A stretch of DNA of 64,000 nucleotides from Alcaligenes ammonioxydans (GTDB taxonomy: Bacteria; Pseudomonadota; Gammaproteobacteria; Burkholderiales; Burkholderiaceae_B), in NCBI RefSeq assembly GCF_019343455.1, contig NZ_CP049362.1, positions 62,001 to 126,000 on the forward strand. Reading direction: 5' to 3'. Under the pieces are notes generated by a model, which saw nothing but the letters and a program-made list of their open reading frames with translations, did not search any database and was not told the origin of the DNA. Each line of letters opens with the position of its first letter. Position 1 is the stretch's first letter. Position numbers and translations under genes: made by a program. Positions 46,013-55,778 of the stretch are shown here, piece by piece.

Positions 46013-46674
46013 TGTTGATTCCCGTAGCGCCGCAGCGCCCAAAAGCAGGCTAATGCCGTCAGACCCAGTAAGCAGGACAGCGCATTGGCACAATCTGTGT
46101 TGCCATCCAGGACGGCGTTATAAATGGATAAAGTCAGGGTTTCGGTCCGGCCTGCGATATTGCCCCCCACCATCAGCGATATCCCGACTTCGCCTAGCGC
46201 CCTGCCACCGGACAGGATCAGGCCCGTGGCCAGGGCGGGTCGCAGCAAGGGCAGCTCCACCCGGAAGAAGTAGGACCAAGTGCCGTGGCCCAGTGTGGCC
46301 GCGGCTTCGCGTAGCCGTGGCGACAGGCTGTTCATGCTGTTTTGCACAGGTTTGACCATTAAAGGCAGCCCGGCGATAAATGCGGCAATCAACAAGGCCG
46401 CCGGCTGAAAAACAATATTGGGCGACCAGCCGGTGGCACTGGCCAGCCAGCCTTGCCTGCCCAAGGCAAGCAGCAGCAAATAGCCGATGACAATCGGCGG
46501 AAAAACCAGCGGCAGACTCACCAGCGAATCCAGTAATCCGTGGCCCGGGAAGCGTTTTCTGGCCAGAACCCAGGCCAGTGCCAGCCCTAGCACCAGCTGT
46601 GCCGCCAGGGTGGCGGCCAGCACAGACACACTCAGGCCCAGTGAGCTGCTGGAGCAGCTCATCCAGGCAGACAT
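46009..46674 (-). CDS. modB: Molybdate ABC transporter permease
   Basis: 221 residues with about five membrane segments. FPPIVIGYLLLLALGRQGWL is typical of ModB, and the EAA-loop LREAAATLGHGTWSYFFRVELPLLRPAL precedes GGRALGEVGISLMVGGNI. It forms the channel for molybdate or tungstate. It shares one base with modA and four with modD. No modC ATPase gene is present, so an ATPase must come from elsewhere. Confidence 0.9.
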   Translation of the reverse strand: MSAWMSCSSSSLGLSVSVLAATLAAQLVLGLALAWVLARKRFPGHGLLDSLVSLPLVFPPIVIGYLLLLALGRQGWLASATGWSPNIVFQPAALLIAAFIAGLPLMVKPVQNSMNSLSPRLREAAATLGHGTWSYFFRVELPLLRPALATGLILSGGRALGEVGISLMVGGNIAGRTETLTLSIYNAVLDGNTDCANALSCLLGLTALACFWALRRYGNQQ

Positions 46675-47384
46675 TACAGACCGTGACGCTCAAGAATGGA
46701 TTTGGCCGTGCCCGAGCCCAGGAACTGGGTCCAGGATTGCAGCGCGGGGTTTGCAGGACGGTTCTTGAGTATGGCCAGGCTCAGATCGATCGGGTCGTGG
46801 CAGGAGGCTGGCAGGGGCAGGATGGTGCCCAGCTTGTCCTTGTGGGCCAGCGCCTCGCTGCGGTTGATGAAACCGGCATCCACTTCGCCGTTCAGCAAAT
46901 AAGCCGACACTTGCGGCAGCATGGCGACTTCAAGGGTGCGTCCATCGGCGTGGACTTTTTCACGTTCCATGCAGGTGGTGGCGGCGCGGCCATAAACCGT
47001 TTTCTTGGCATCGCCAATCGCGATGCGTGCGTAGCTGGGCTGCTGTAAATCCTGGATGGAATCAATGGTCTTGCCCTTGGGCACGGCCAGCATCAGGGCG
47101 CCCTGGCTGATGTTCACGAACTGCTGGGCAATGCCCATGGGTTCCAGAAAAAAGCGGTCGCCAATGATGGCGGCAATGTCTGGATTTTGCTCGCTCTGGG
47201 CGCGAACCTGTTGCATATTGCCAAAGCTGCTCTCTACCGTCAGGCCGGTTTCTTTATGGAAGGCTTGAATCAGTTCGGTGACGGGTTTGCGATAGCCTGC
47301 GCCGGTGGCAATCAGCAGGTCGGAAGCGTGGGCCGTGGTGGTGATCGCCAGCAGACAAGCGGCGGAAAACAGCAAAGATTTCAT
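46674..47384 (-). CDS. modA: Molybdate-type ABC transporter substrate-binding protein
   Basis: 236 residues. A signal peptide ends HASDLL, and the mature part has ATGAGYRKPVTELIQAFHKETG and SSFGNMQQVRAQSEQNPDIAAIIGD. It has the general two-lobe ModA layout but is diverged from classical ModA, so the ligand could be molybdate, tungstate or another oxyanion. The modB and modD genes next to it and a ModE-like box 22 bases upstream of the start favour molybdate. Confidence 0.82.
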   Translation of the reverse strand: MKSLLFSAACLLAITTTAHASDLLIATGAGYRKPVTELIQAFHKETGLTVESSFGNMQQVRAQSEQNPDIAAIIGDRFFLEPMGIAQQFVNISQGALMLAVPKGKTIDSIQDLQQPSYARIAIGDAKKTVYGRAATTCMEREKVHADGRTLEVAMLPQVSAYLLNGEVDAGFINRSEALAHKDKLGTILPLPASCHDPIDLSLAILKNRPANPALQSWTQFLGSGTAKSILERHGL

Positions 47385-47405
47385 CGAATATCCTGTCGCT
47401 AAATT

Positions 47406-47431
47406 TCGTTATGAGCTTTAGTTTATAACGA
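47406..47431 (-). promoter_or_regulatory. ModE-like operator upstream of modA
   Basis: An inverted repeat TCGTTAT (47406-47412) and ATAACGA (47425-47431) separated by 12 bases matches the ends of the ModE consensus, which has CGTTATAT and ATATAACG halves. It sits 22 bases upstream of the modA start, in position to block its promoter. No modE gene is in the window. Confidence 0.6.
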
Positions 47432-47570
47432 GAGAGGGCTGACAGGGATGTTCGCCACGCGCTGGGGCCGGAGCCACCAGACTCAAACCTGCTTGAAAAC
47501 TGGGAAAAGCGGCTTGTGCCCAGCGACGATGCACGTTTCTCGTTGCCGCAAAGCTGGAAACAGAAGGCGA

Positions 47571-47643
47571 AAAAAATCCCCATCCTGAACCAGTAAGATG
47601 GGGATTTTGGGGGGCACCCCCACCCGGAGTGACACTCCGGGTG
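47571..47643 (-). terminator. Tandem hairpins terminating glcB
   Basis: Right after the glcB stop codon a 10-bp stem (CACCCGGAGT / ACTCCGGGTG) is followed by a 12-bp stem (AAAATCCCCATC / GATGGGGATTTT, 47573-47608) and seven T residues on the minus strand. The second is a strong rho-independent terminator and is nearly symmetrical. Confidence 0.85.
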
Positions 47644-47655
47644 ACATGGTGTGCG

Positions 47656-49821
47656 TTAGGCTTGAGCGGCCTTGAATGCCAGACGCCATTGGTGCAGCAA
47701 AGGCTCGGTGTAGCCGTTAGGCTGTTCCAGACCTTTCAGAACCAGATCCTGAGCGGCGCGGAAGGCAAAGGAGCCTTCAAAGTTGCCGGCCATCTTCTGG
47801 TAGGCAGGGTCGCCCGCGTTTTGCTGGTCCACCACTGCGGCCATGCGCTGCAGGGTTTCAACCACTTGTTCGTGGGTAACGATGCCGTGCAGCAGCCAGT
47901 TGGCAATGTGCTGGCTGGAGATACGCAGGGTCGCGCGGTCTTCCATCAGACCGACGTCGTGGATGTCCGGTACTTTGGAGCAGCCCACGCCCTGGTCAAT
48001 CCAGCGCACCACGTAACCCAGGATGCCCTGGGCGTTGTTGTCCAGCTCTTCCTGGATTTCCTTGGCGGACCAGTTGGTGTCCGTCGCCACGGGAATGGTC
48101 AGGATGCTGTCCAGGTAGTCGTTGGTGTCGCCTTCCAGACCCTTCTGGACGTCGACCACGTTGACTTGGTGGTAGTGCAAGGCGTGCAGCGTGGCAGCGG
48201 TAGGCGATGGTACCCAGGCGGTGTTGCCACCGGCCTTCACGTGACCAATCTTTTGCTCCAGCATTTCAGCCATCAGGTCGGGCATGGCCCACATGCCTTT
48301 ACCGATCTGGGCACGGCCACGCAGACCGCATTGCAGACCGATCTGAACGTTATTGCGCTCGTAGGCAGGCTGCCACTCGGCCTGTTTCATGTCGGCCTTG
48401 CGCACGACGGCACCCGCTCGCATGCAGGTGTGGATTTCATCGCCGGTGCGGTCCAGGAAGCCGGTGTTGATGAACACAACACGTTCGGTGGCCTGAGCAA
48501 TCGCTGCCTTCAAGTTCACGCTGGTGCGGCGCTCTTCGTCCATGATGCCCAGCTTGACGGTGTTGGGAGCCAGGCCCAGCAGGCTTTCCACACGATCAAA
48601 AATTTCGCTGGCAAACGCCACTTCGTCAGGACCATGCATTTTGGGCTTGACGATGTACAGCGAGCCGCTGCGCGAGTTCTTCTTCAGCTGCAGATCACGC
48701 ATGCCGATCAGGGTGGTGACCACGGCATCCAGAATGCCTTCTGGGATTTCACGGCCTTCGCCATCCAGAATGGCAGGGTTGCTCATCAGGTGACCGACGT
48801 TACGCACGAACATCAGCGAGCGGCCAGCCAGCGTTTGGGTGGTGCCCGTCAGATCGGTGTACTGGCGATCGTCGGCCAGACGACGGGTAAAGACCTTGCC
48901 GTCTTTCTTGATTTCTTCAGTCAGCGAACCGGTAACCAGGCCCAGCCAGTTGCGGTAGGCCAGGACCTTGTCGTCAGCGTCCACGGCAGCCACGGAATCT
49001 TCGCAGTCCATGATGGTGGTCAGCGCGGCTTCCAGAACAATGTCTTTCACACCAGCCGGATCGGTCTTGCCAATCGGGCTGTTGGGGTCGATCTGCAATT
49101 CAAAGTGCAGGCCGTTGTGCAGGAATACGATGGCTTCAGGCGCATCAGGCTGACCACGGTAACCCAGCAGGGTCGAGGTGTCTTTCAGGCCGGTGGTGCC
49201 GCCATTTTCCAGGGTGACGCGCAGGGCGCCATCAGCGATGGTGTAGGAGGTTGCCTGGTCATGGCTGCCCTGGGCCAGAGGAATGGTGTCGTTCAGGAAC
49301 TGGCGGCCAAAGGCGATGACCTTGGCGCCACGCACCGCATTGTAGCCACCGCCGCGCTGGGCACCGTCGGTGTCGGGAATGGCGTTGGTGCCATACAGCG
49401 CGTCGTACAGGCTGCCCCAACGTGCGTTCACAGCGTTCAGCGCGTAACGGGCGTTCATGATAGGTACGACCAGCTGGGGGCCGCCCTGCTCGGTGATTTC
49501 GGTGTCGACGTTGGCGGTGTTGACCTTGACGTTGGCAGGCGCGTCTTTCAGATAGCCGATGGAGCTCAGAAAGCGCTTGTAGGCCGGCATGTCGGTGATG
49601 GGGCCCGGGTTGGCCGTGTGCCACTTGTCCAGTTCGACTTGCAAGCGGTCGCGTTCGGCCAGCAAGGCGCGGTTTTTAGGTGCCAGATCATGGACCAGCT
49701 TGTCGAAACCAGCCCAGAAGGCTTCGGAGGAGATACCTGTGCCGGGCAGGGCTTCTTGTTCGATGAACTGATGAAGCACCTCGGCGACTTGCAATCGCTG
49801 GCAGGAGATTCGAGTGGTCAT
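47656..49821 (-). CDS. glcB: Malate synthase G
   Basis: 721 residues, matching the usual GlcB size of about 723. It condenses glyoxylate with acetyl-CoA to malate. Recognisable blocks are [18 protein letters not shown] near 120-140, [19 protein letters not shown] near 267-285, [31 protein letters not shown], and the C-terminal region starting [25 protein letters not shown]. It is a lone gene; the glc oxidase genes are not adjacent. It would serve growth on C2 compounds or glyoxylate-yielding substrates. Confidence 0.96.
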   Translation of the reverse strand: MTTRISCQRLQVAEVLHQFIEQEALPGTGISSEAFWAGFDKLVHDLAPKNRALLAERDRLQVELDKWHTANPGPITDMPAYKRFLSSIGYLKDAPANVKVNTANVDTEITEQGGPQLVVPIMNARYALNAVNARWGSLYDALYGTNAIPDTDGAQRGGGYNAVRGAKVIAFGRQFLNDTIPLAQGSHDQATSYTIADGALRVTLENGGTTGLKDTSTLLGYRGQPDAPEAIVFLHNGLHFELQIDPNSPIGKTDPAGVKDIVLEAALTTIMDCEDSVAAVDADDKVLAYRNWLGLVTGSLTEEIKKDGKVFTRRLADDRQYTDLTGTTQTLAGRSLMFVRNVGHLMSNPAILDGEGREIPEGILDAVVTTLIGMRDLQLKKNSRSGSLYIVKPKMHGPDEVAFASEIFDRVESLLGLAPNTVKLGIMDEERRTSVNLKAAIAQATERVVFINTGFLDRTGDEIHTCMRAGAVVRKADMKQAEWQPAYERNNVQIGLQCGLRGRAQIGKGMWAMPDLMAEMLEQKIGHVKAGGNTAWVPSPTAATLHALHYHQVNVVDVQKGLEGDTNDYLDSILTIPVATDTNWSAKEIQEELDNNAQGILGYVVRWIDQGVGCSKVPDIHDVGLMEDRATLRISSQHIANWLLHGIVTHEQVVETLQRMAAVVDQQNAGDPAYQKMAGNFEGSFAFRAAQDLVLKGLEQPNGYTEPLLHQWRLAFKAAQA

Positions 49822-50835
49822 GTGTACCCTTGCTGATAGTTAAAAGTGATTCGGTACAGCGGCAGGCCACAAGGGCTCGTTCGCTGCGATTACCTGGTCA
49901 AGCGCGCTTCAGAACAGGCTGACATCGCGGGTAGATTGACCCGCGCGGCACCGGGAGAAAAAGGACATCAGAGGGCGAGCACATTGCACAAGGCAAAAAC
50001 CACTAAAAAACGCTAACCCATAGTAAATCAGCCTAAATGCAAGCCAATTTGCGCGATGTCGAACTATGACTCACACGCATGCCAAACACACTGCCAGGTT
50101 GAATAACGTAAATTATGAAGGACTGATGCAAGCTGGATTTAATACTCAAAGTATTAAGACTACATACTTAATGTATTTACTGGTTTTGGGCAAGTCTTAT
50201 ATATGAGGTAGAAGACAGTGCCTGCCCTTGCACCGGGTGATTAGCGGCCATATCCGACAAGGCATGTAAGCCACGCTCAGTTCGCCAAGCCGCTGATTTA
50301 GCGCCATTCGCACCCAATGCGGGCGTGAGGGGCAGCGATCTTGGTGGGATTTGTCACTGCCTTGGGTAAAACCTGAAATCCGCCCGAAAGCGGGATAAAG
50401 GGCCAGATTTCAAGCAGATTGATGAGTCAATTTCGCGTCAGAATCACAAATAGCTGTGTCCATCAGGCGGACAGTGGGGCTTGTGGTTCAGGCAAAAACC
50501 AGTCAGTACATTTGGGGTAGCCGCCAGGCCCCTCTTCCTTGCTCCATCCCTTGTGCTCTGGTCTGAAACCAGTCCTGGACTGTCGCTATGGCAGGGGCGG
50601 TGACTTCGGTTTATCAGCAGCCCCACGGTCAGGCTCAGACGGTGGCGGGCGGGAATCGGGTTGAATAAGCGCGACAGCACGGCGCCCCCGAAGGGAGAGA
50701 GGCGATCGGGCAAGCAAGAAGAAGGCCGGCCGGAGATGGCTGAATTTGTCATGGAGCCGTGTAGGAGGCGACACGATAAACAGCTTATGATGCTTGCAGA
50801 TCTGCTTGTCTGTGTTTTCCCTTGGAATACTTGTT
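49822..50835. other. Gene-free kilobase between glcB and amn, with palindromes
   Basis: No credible gene is seen; short minus-strand frames at 50444-50752 and 50586-50894 have no recognisable content. At 50139-50157 there is a perfect palindrome (TTAATACT-CAA-AGTATTAA), and at 50161-50175 a second one (TACAT-N5-ATGTA), in an AT-rich patch. They look like adjacent regulator sites or a promoter region for glcB, about 320 bases from its start. The 50600-50760 part is GC-rich and featureless. Confidence 0.4.
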
Positions 50836-52338
50836 ATGTCTGATCCCAGCGGTTTTTCCCGTATTACGTCCACGCCTGAACTGATTCCATTCACGGGTTA
50901 TCTGGACGCCGGCCAGGCTTTGGAACAGTTGCGTCATATTTACGATCGCAACACCGCTTTCTTGCGTGATTCTTTTGCCCAGTGCCTGGAGACCGGTTTT
51001 CCACGCGGGCAGCGTTTCAGGGCCTGCTACCCTGCTGTACGTTTGCGAGTCGAGACCTATCAGGAAGTGGACAGCCGTCTGTCGTATGGGCATGTGGTCG
51101 AGCCTGGTGTGTACATGACCACCATTACCGCTCCCGGCCTGTATCACGATTACTTGCTGGAGCAGCTGGAGCTGCTGCTACGCAATCACGGCGTGCAGGT
51201 GGAAGTGGGCGAGTCCTCCGTGCCCATCCCGCTGCATTTCGCGCTGAACAATGGCGTGCAGTCTACCGTGACGAGTGTGCCCGAATCGCCAGGGGATACC
51301 TTGCGCGATCACTTCGATGTGCCCGATCTGGCCTATATGGACGATGCCATTGTTAACGGCACCTGGGAGCGTGTCCACAACGAGCCCTTGCCGCTGGCTC
51401 CCTTTACCGCGCCACGCATTGACTACTCTTTGCACCGTCTGCAGCATTACAGTGCCACCCGGCCCGAGTATTTCCAGAACTTTGTCTTGTTCACCAATTA
51501 CCAGTTCTATGTGGACGAATTTTGCCAGTGGGCGCGTGAAGTGCTGCAGGCTGATGAGCAAGGCTATATCGATCTGGTGGAGCCGGGCAATATCATCACC
51601 CCCGCAGGTGCGAATGCTTCAACAACAGGCTCGCCCCTGGCTCGGGCGCCGCAGATGCCTTCTTACCATTTGCGCCGTGCCGATCATTCTGGCATCACGC
51701 TGATCAATATCGGTGTGGGACCATCCAATGCCAAGACCATTACCGATCACGTGGCCGTCTTGCGACCTGCTGCCTGGCTGATGCTGGGCCACTGCGCCGG
51801 TTTGCGCACCACCCAGCGTTTGGGCGATTACGTGCTGGCCCATGGCTATGTACGTCAGGATCACGTTCTGGACGAGGATTTGCCCACCTGGGTACCCATT
51901 CCTCCCCTGGCCGAAATCCAGGTCGCGCTGGAGCAGGCAGTGGCTGAGGTCGCCGGCTTGTCAGGCTGGGAGCTCAAACGCATCATGCGCACGGGAACGG
52001 TGGCGTCCATTGATAACCGCAACTGGGAGCTGCGGGATCACCACGAGCCGGTACGACGCCTGTCGCAGTCGCGGGCGATTGCGCTGGATATGGAGTCGGC
52101 CACGATTGCCGCCAACGGTTTCCGCTTCCGTGTGCCGTATGGCACCTTGCTGTGTGTGTCGGACAAGCCTTTGCATGGCGAGTTGAAACTGCCGGGCATG
52201 GCCAGCGAGTTTTACGCGCGCCAGGTTGGCCAACATTTGCATATCGGTATCCGGGCACTGGAGCTGCTACGTGACATGCCTAAAGAAAGACTGCATTCGC
52301 GCAAGCTGCGCAGCTTTCTGGAAACGGCATTTCAATAA
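50836..52338 (+). CDS. amn: AMP nucleosidase
   Basis: 500 residues, close to the E. coli Amn length of 484. It hydrolyses AMP to adenine and ribose 5-phosphate. The N-terminal regulatory domain includes RFRACYPAVRLRVETYQEVDSRLSYGHV, and the C-terminal phosphorylase-like domain includes GVGPSNAKTITDHVAVLRPAAWLMLGHCAGLR and a late ALDMESATIAANGFRFRVPYGTLLCVSDKPLHGELKLPGM. ATG 50836 gives the normal start; the longer frame adds a hydrophobic lead. A terminator follows. Confidence 0.94.
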   Translation: MSDPSGFSRITSTPELIPFTGYLDAGQALEQLRHIYDRNTAFLRDSFAQCLETGFPRGQRFRACYPAVRLRVETYQEVDSRLSYGHVVEPGVYMTTITAPGLYHDYLLEQLELLLRNHGVQVEVGESSVPIPLHFALNNGVQSTVTSVPESPGDTLRDHFDVPDLAYMDDAIVNGTWERVHNEPLPLAPFTAPRIDYSLHRLQHYSATRPEYFQNFVLFTNYQFYVDEFCQWAREVLQADEQGYIDLVEPGNIITPAGANASTTGSPLARAPQMPSYHLRRADHSGITLINIGVGPSNAKTITDHVAVLRPAAWLMLGHCAGLRTTQRLGDYVLAHGYVRQDHVLDEDLPTWVPIPPLAEIQVALEQAVAEVAGLSGWELKRIMRTGTVASIDNRNWELRDHHEPVRRLSQSRAIALDMESATIAANGFRFRVPYGTLLCVSDKPLHGELKLPGMASEFYARQVGQHLHIGIRALELLRDMPKERLHSRKLRSFLETAFQ

Positions 52339-52476
52339 TAGTTTGCCGGGGCCGCCTCTGGCGGCCAGTCAGAGCGGGTAGAACCCCGGTTTTGTCGTCA
52401 TGCCCAGTTTGGCGGCCCGGTATCAGGCCGTACTGTCCCCAAGGATCAGGTCTTTTCGGCTCTGCTCAAGGCATCC

Positions 52477-52540
52477 GGCAGCGACGGGCAGAAGGTCGGT
52501 CAGGATCGCATCCCTTCTGACCTGTCGCTGCCCCTTTTTC
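52477..52540 (+). terminator. Terminator after amn
   Basis: An outer 9-bp stem (GGCAGCGAC / GTCGCTGCC, 52477-52485 with 52524-52532) encloses an inner GGTCAG / CTGACC stem and is followed by a five-T run. It lies between the convergent amn and TRAP binding-protein genes. Confidence 0.65.
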
Positions 52541-52560
52541 AATCGGTCCAGACCAGCTGC

Positions 52561-53586
52561 TTAGCGGCTGGCGGCAATCGCGTCGCGTGCCTTCTGCACC
52601 AGATCCTCACCAATGGTCTTGGTCCATTTCTCAACGACGCCTTCTGTGGCTTTGGCAAAGGCTGCGTGTTGATCTGGCGTCAGGGTGGTGATCTTCACGC
52701 CGTGGCTCTCGATTTCTTTGAGCAAGGAAGGGTCCTGGGGCGTGATGCCTTTACGGGCGATTTCGATTTCGCGCTTGCCAGCCTCGATCGCGGCTTCGCG
52801 TACGATCTTCTGGTCTTCTTCGCTCCAGGATTTCCACACCTCGCGGTTGACCACAAACACCAGTGGGTCAGACACGTAGTTCCACAAGGTCAGGTATTGC
52901 TGCTGCACGTCGTACAGTTTGGCGCCGGCGTAAATGGACAAGGGGTTTTCCTGGCCGTCCACGGCCTTATTGGCCAGGGCGGGCTGCGCATCGGCCCAGC
53001 TCATTTGCGTGGGATTGGCACCCAGTGCGCTGAACGTGTCCATGTACAGGGGCGAGCCCACCACACGCAGTTTCAGGCCCTTCATGTCTTCGGGTTTGCT
53101 GACTTCGTGCTTGGAGTTGCTGAGCTGGCGAAAGCCGTTTTCCCCCCAGGCCAGCGGCACGACGCCCGCTTTCTCAATGTAGCCGAACAGGTCCTTGCCC
53201 ACTTCGCCGTGGATCAAGGCGTCGGTGGCCTTGGAATCGGGCTGCAGGAAGGGCAAGGAAAACAGGTTCAGTTGCTTGATCTGGGGGGACCAGTTGATCG
53301 TGGAGCCCACCGCCATATCAATCATGCCCTGCCGAATGGCAGTGAACTCGCGCGTCTGGTCGCCTTGTACCAGCGAGGTGCCGGGGTAGATCTTGATGTT
53401 GATGCGCCCGTCGGTGCGCTCGCGCACCAGGTCGGACCAGATCACCGCCCCCTGGCCCCACGGGAAGGAAGTGCCCACCACAATGGATAGTTTGTACTCG
53501 GATTTGTAAGCGGCCTGGGCCGCTGGAACCACGGCCACAGTGGCAGCCGTACAGGCCAGAGCAGCCAGAATATGACGTATTTTCAT
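52561..53586 (-). CDS. TRAP transporter periplasmic substrate-binding protein (DctP type)
   Basis: 341 residues. A signal peptide ends PAAQAAYK. The carboxylate-binding arginine is in LKLRVVGSPLY near 174, and VDGQENPLSIY follows near 212. It is third in a minus-strand Q-M-P operon, 45 bp after the large subunit gene. Ligand unknown, probably a small organic acid. Confidence 0.92.
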   Translation of the reverse strand: MKIRHILAALACTAATVAVVPAAQAAYKSEYKLSIVVGTSFPWGQGAVIWSDLVRERTDGRINIKIYPGTSLVQGDQTREFTAIRQGMIDMAVGSTINWSPQIKQLNLFSLPFLQPDSKATDALIHGEVGKDLFGYIEKAGVVPLAWGENGFRQLSNSKHEVSKPEDMKGLKLRVVGSPLYMDTFSALGANPTQMSWADAQPALANKAVDGQENPLSIYAGAKLYDVQQQYLTLWNYVSDPLVFVVNREVWKSWSEEDQKIVREAAIEAGKREIEIARKGITPQDPSLLKEIESHGVKITTLTPDQHAAFAKATEGVVEKWTKTIGEDLVQKARDAIAASR

Positions 53587-53631
53587 GGATCAGGTCTCCC
53601 TTTCGATGAGTGGATGTGCAGTAATGCGGTT

Positions 53632-54933
53632 TTAGTTAAAGCCTAGGTAGCGGGGTAGCCACAAGGCGATGTCGGGCTCGATGATGACTAGCAGCATGGT
53701 GGTACCCATACCCAGCAGCAGCCAGCCGACCCAGCGCAAGGTGCTTTCCATTGGTACACCGGCAATCCGGCAGGCCACCATCAGGTTCACGGCGACCGGT
53801 GGCGTGAACTGGCCCAGGGCTACGTTCAGGGTCAGCAGCACGCCAAACCAGACGGGGTGCCAGCCAAAGTTGTAGGCGATCGGCATGAACAGCGGAACAA
53901 AAATCAGGAAGATTGAAATGCCGTCCAGGAACATGCCCAGCACAATCAGCATGACGATCATCAGGGCCAGAATGCCGTACTCACCCAGACCGGAGTGGAT
54001 GATTGCATCTGTGACCGGGTCAATAATGCTCAGGGTGGACAGCGCCCAGGCAAAGATGCCGGCCAGTGCGACCACCATCATGATGACAGCCGATAATTCG
54101 GCCGCTTCGCGCAAGATCAAGAACAGGTCGCGAAATTGGATGGTGCGATGGATAACCATGCCTACGAACAGGCCGTAGAACACGGCCACCACAGCGGCTT
54201 CGGTGGGGGTGAACAGACCCAGGCGCATACCACCCAGAATGATGACCGGTGCGATCAGTCCCCAGGCGGCTTCGCGCAAGCTGCGCCAGAAGGGCGGCCG
54301 GGGCAGTTCGGCCTCGGCCAGGCCCAGTTTGTGGCGGCGCGAGAGCCAGATCGCCGGGATGATCAGGCCGATACCGGCCAGAATGCCCGGGAACATGCCT
54401 GCGGCAAACAGGGCGGGAACCGAGGCTTCAGGCACCAGCACCGAGTAAATGATAAAAGCGATGGAAGGCGGGATCAGGATGTCGGTGGCGGCACCGGCGC
54501 CCACAATACTGGCGGCAAAGGGGCCAGGGTAGCCGGCGCGCTTCATGGCGCCGATCATGACCGCACCCACCGCGGCGGCACAGGCCGGCCCGGAGCCGGA
54601 AATCCCCCCCAGGAACATGGCCACTCCAATGGCCACGACGGGTAACATGCCTGGGCCACGGCCGACCAGGGCAACCGCAAAGTTCACCAGGCGACTGGCC
54701 ACCCCGGAGCGGTCAAAAATAGAGCCCACCAGAACGAACATGGGGATGGCCAGCAGGGGGTACTTGGCCAGGCCGGCATAAAAGCTTTGTGGTACGGCCA
54801 TCAGGCCAAACCAGTGCGTATCCAGATTGGACATCAGGATGGCAAAAGCCCCGCCTATGCCCAGGGACACGCCCACGGGCACGCCTACCAGCATCAGGCC
54901 GATGAAGATGACAAACAGCAAGGTAGCAATCAT
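53632..54933 (-). CDS. TRAP transporter large membrane subunit (DctM type)
   Basis: 433 residues with about 12 membrane segments. Family blocks include GISGSGPACAAAVGAVMIGAMKRAGYP, GAATDILIPPSIAFIIYSV, LGGMRLGLFTPTEAAVVAVFYG and GQFTPPVAVNLM. ATG 54933 overlaps the small-subunit stop codon (ATGA), which decides it over a longer frame starting at 55059. Confidence 0.92.
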   Translation of the reverse strand: MIATLLFVIFIGLMLVGVPVGVSLGIGGAFAILMSNLDTHWFGLMAVPQSFYAGLAKYPLLAIPMFVLVGSIFDRSGVASRLVNFAVALVGRGPGMLPVVAIGVAMFLGGISGSGPACAAAVGAVMIGAMKRAGYPGPFAASIVGAGAATDILIPPSIAFIIYSVLVPEASVPALFAAGMFPGILAGIGLIIPAIWLSRRHKLGLAEAELPRPPFWRSLREAAWGLIAPVIILGGMRLGLFTPTEAAVVAVFYGLFVGMVIHRTIQFRDLFLILREAAELSAVIMMVVALAGIFAWALSTLSIIDPVTDAIIHSGLGEYGILALMIVMLIVLGMFLDGISIFLIFVPLFMPIAYNFGWHPVWFGVLLTLNVALGQFTPPVAVNLMVACRIAGVPMESTLRWVGWLLLGMGTTMLLVIIEPDIALWLPRYLGFN

Positions 54934-55451
54934 GACTTGGCCCGCCAGCGACGCATCCACATGCCCAGCAAGCGCAGGCTCAGGGTGGTGGACAAAATGG
55001 GCAGCCACATGCTGTACCACCAGGTCGGCACGCCAATCGAAGGAGAGGTATCGCCCCATTCGAATTCATCCAGTGCCATACGCCCGGACAGCACGGCCAG
55101 GCCAATGAAGAACAGCAGGCTCATGCCAATGCCGAACAAGGCCAGCCGGCGTTGACGGCGCTGAGTCCCCGCATCAGCAAAGACTTCGATACGGATATGG
55201 AGGTGTCGTACACAGGCGCTGGCCCCGGCATTCATGGTCAGGACCACCAGCAAGAAGATGGAGATTTCCTCGGTCCAGGCAAAAGAGCTATCGGTCAGAT
55301 AGCGCACAAACACGTTGGCAAAGGTAATCAGCGCCAAGGTCGCCATGATCAGGACCGAAGCCCAGTCTTCCAGTTGCAAGGGAACGCGTGGACCTGGTTC
55401 GGTCGGCGCGCTGGCGGGATGGGTAGATATATCTGTAGAACTTGAATCCAT
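54930..55451 (-). CDS. TRAP transporter small membrane subunit (DctQ type)
   Basis: 173 residues with four membrane segments and the family stretch ITFANVFVRYLTDSSFAWTEEISIFLLV near 40-68. A hydrophilic Ser/Thr/Pro-rich head of about 25 residues precedes helix 1. ATG 55451 is chosen; a TTG seven codons upstream is also open, and neither has a strong ribosome site. It starts the operon and is translationally coupled to the large subunit. Confidence 0.85.
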   Translation of the reverse strand: MDSSSTDISTHPASAPTEPGPRVPLQLEDWASVLIMATLALITFANVFVRYLTDSSFAWTEEISIFLLVVLTMNAGASACVRHLHIRIEVFADAGTQRRQRRLALFGIGMSLLFFIGLAVLSGRMALDEFEWGDTSPSIGVPTWWYSMWLPILSTTLSLRLLGMWMRRWRAKS

Positions 55452-55778
55452 GAGGTCTGTCAGATCGGGCAATAAAGCTACATGCTAGCGGTCAGGGACG
55501 GGGCTGGCAGTGAGTAATTTCCCCCGGTGCAAACGCAGCCGCGGGCCAGGATTGGCCGGGGACGAAACGATAGGGATAGGGGCGAATACACACGCGATAG
55601 GGGGTGGTGTGTCGCCTGGCTGATGAGGTGTAAAACCTGGCCCGGCACGACAGATAGGCCTGTGTGTGGCGCTCTGGAAGAGCCCGGCAGGGGTGTTGCC
55701 GGGCCTGCTGTGCGGGTGTTCAGCAAGGGTGCAGGCGGCCGGTAAGGCTGCCTGGGCTAATGCAAGCTGGGGGACAGC
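55452..55778. other. Gene-free stretch with a GC hairpin
   Basis: No gene is seen. A perfect 8-bp stem (GCCCGGCA / TGCCGGGC, loop 7) lies at 55682-55704, downstream of the SET-domain gene on the minus strand, without a T run. The part next to 55451 should hold the TRAP operon promoter. Confidence 0.45.

Noticed and set aside
47629..49836. A 735-residue plus-strand open frame
   Set aside because: It lies antisense to glcB, which has full-length family match. High GC at third positions creates long antisense frames, and the translated sequence is rich in Gly, Val and His without any domain.
50444..50894. Two overlapping minus-strand frames of about 102 residues each
   Set aside because: No ribosome site, no recognisable domain, and Pro/Arg/Ser-rich composition typical of non-coding GC-rich DNA; they also overlap the start of amn.
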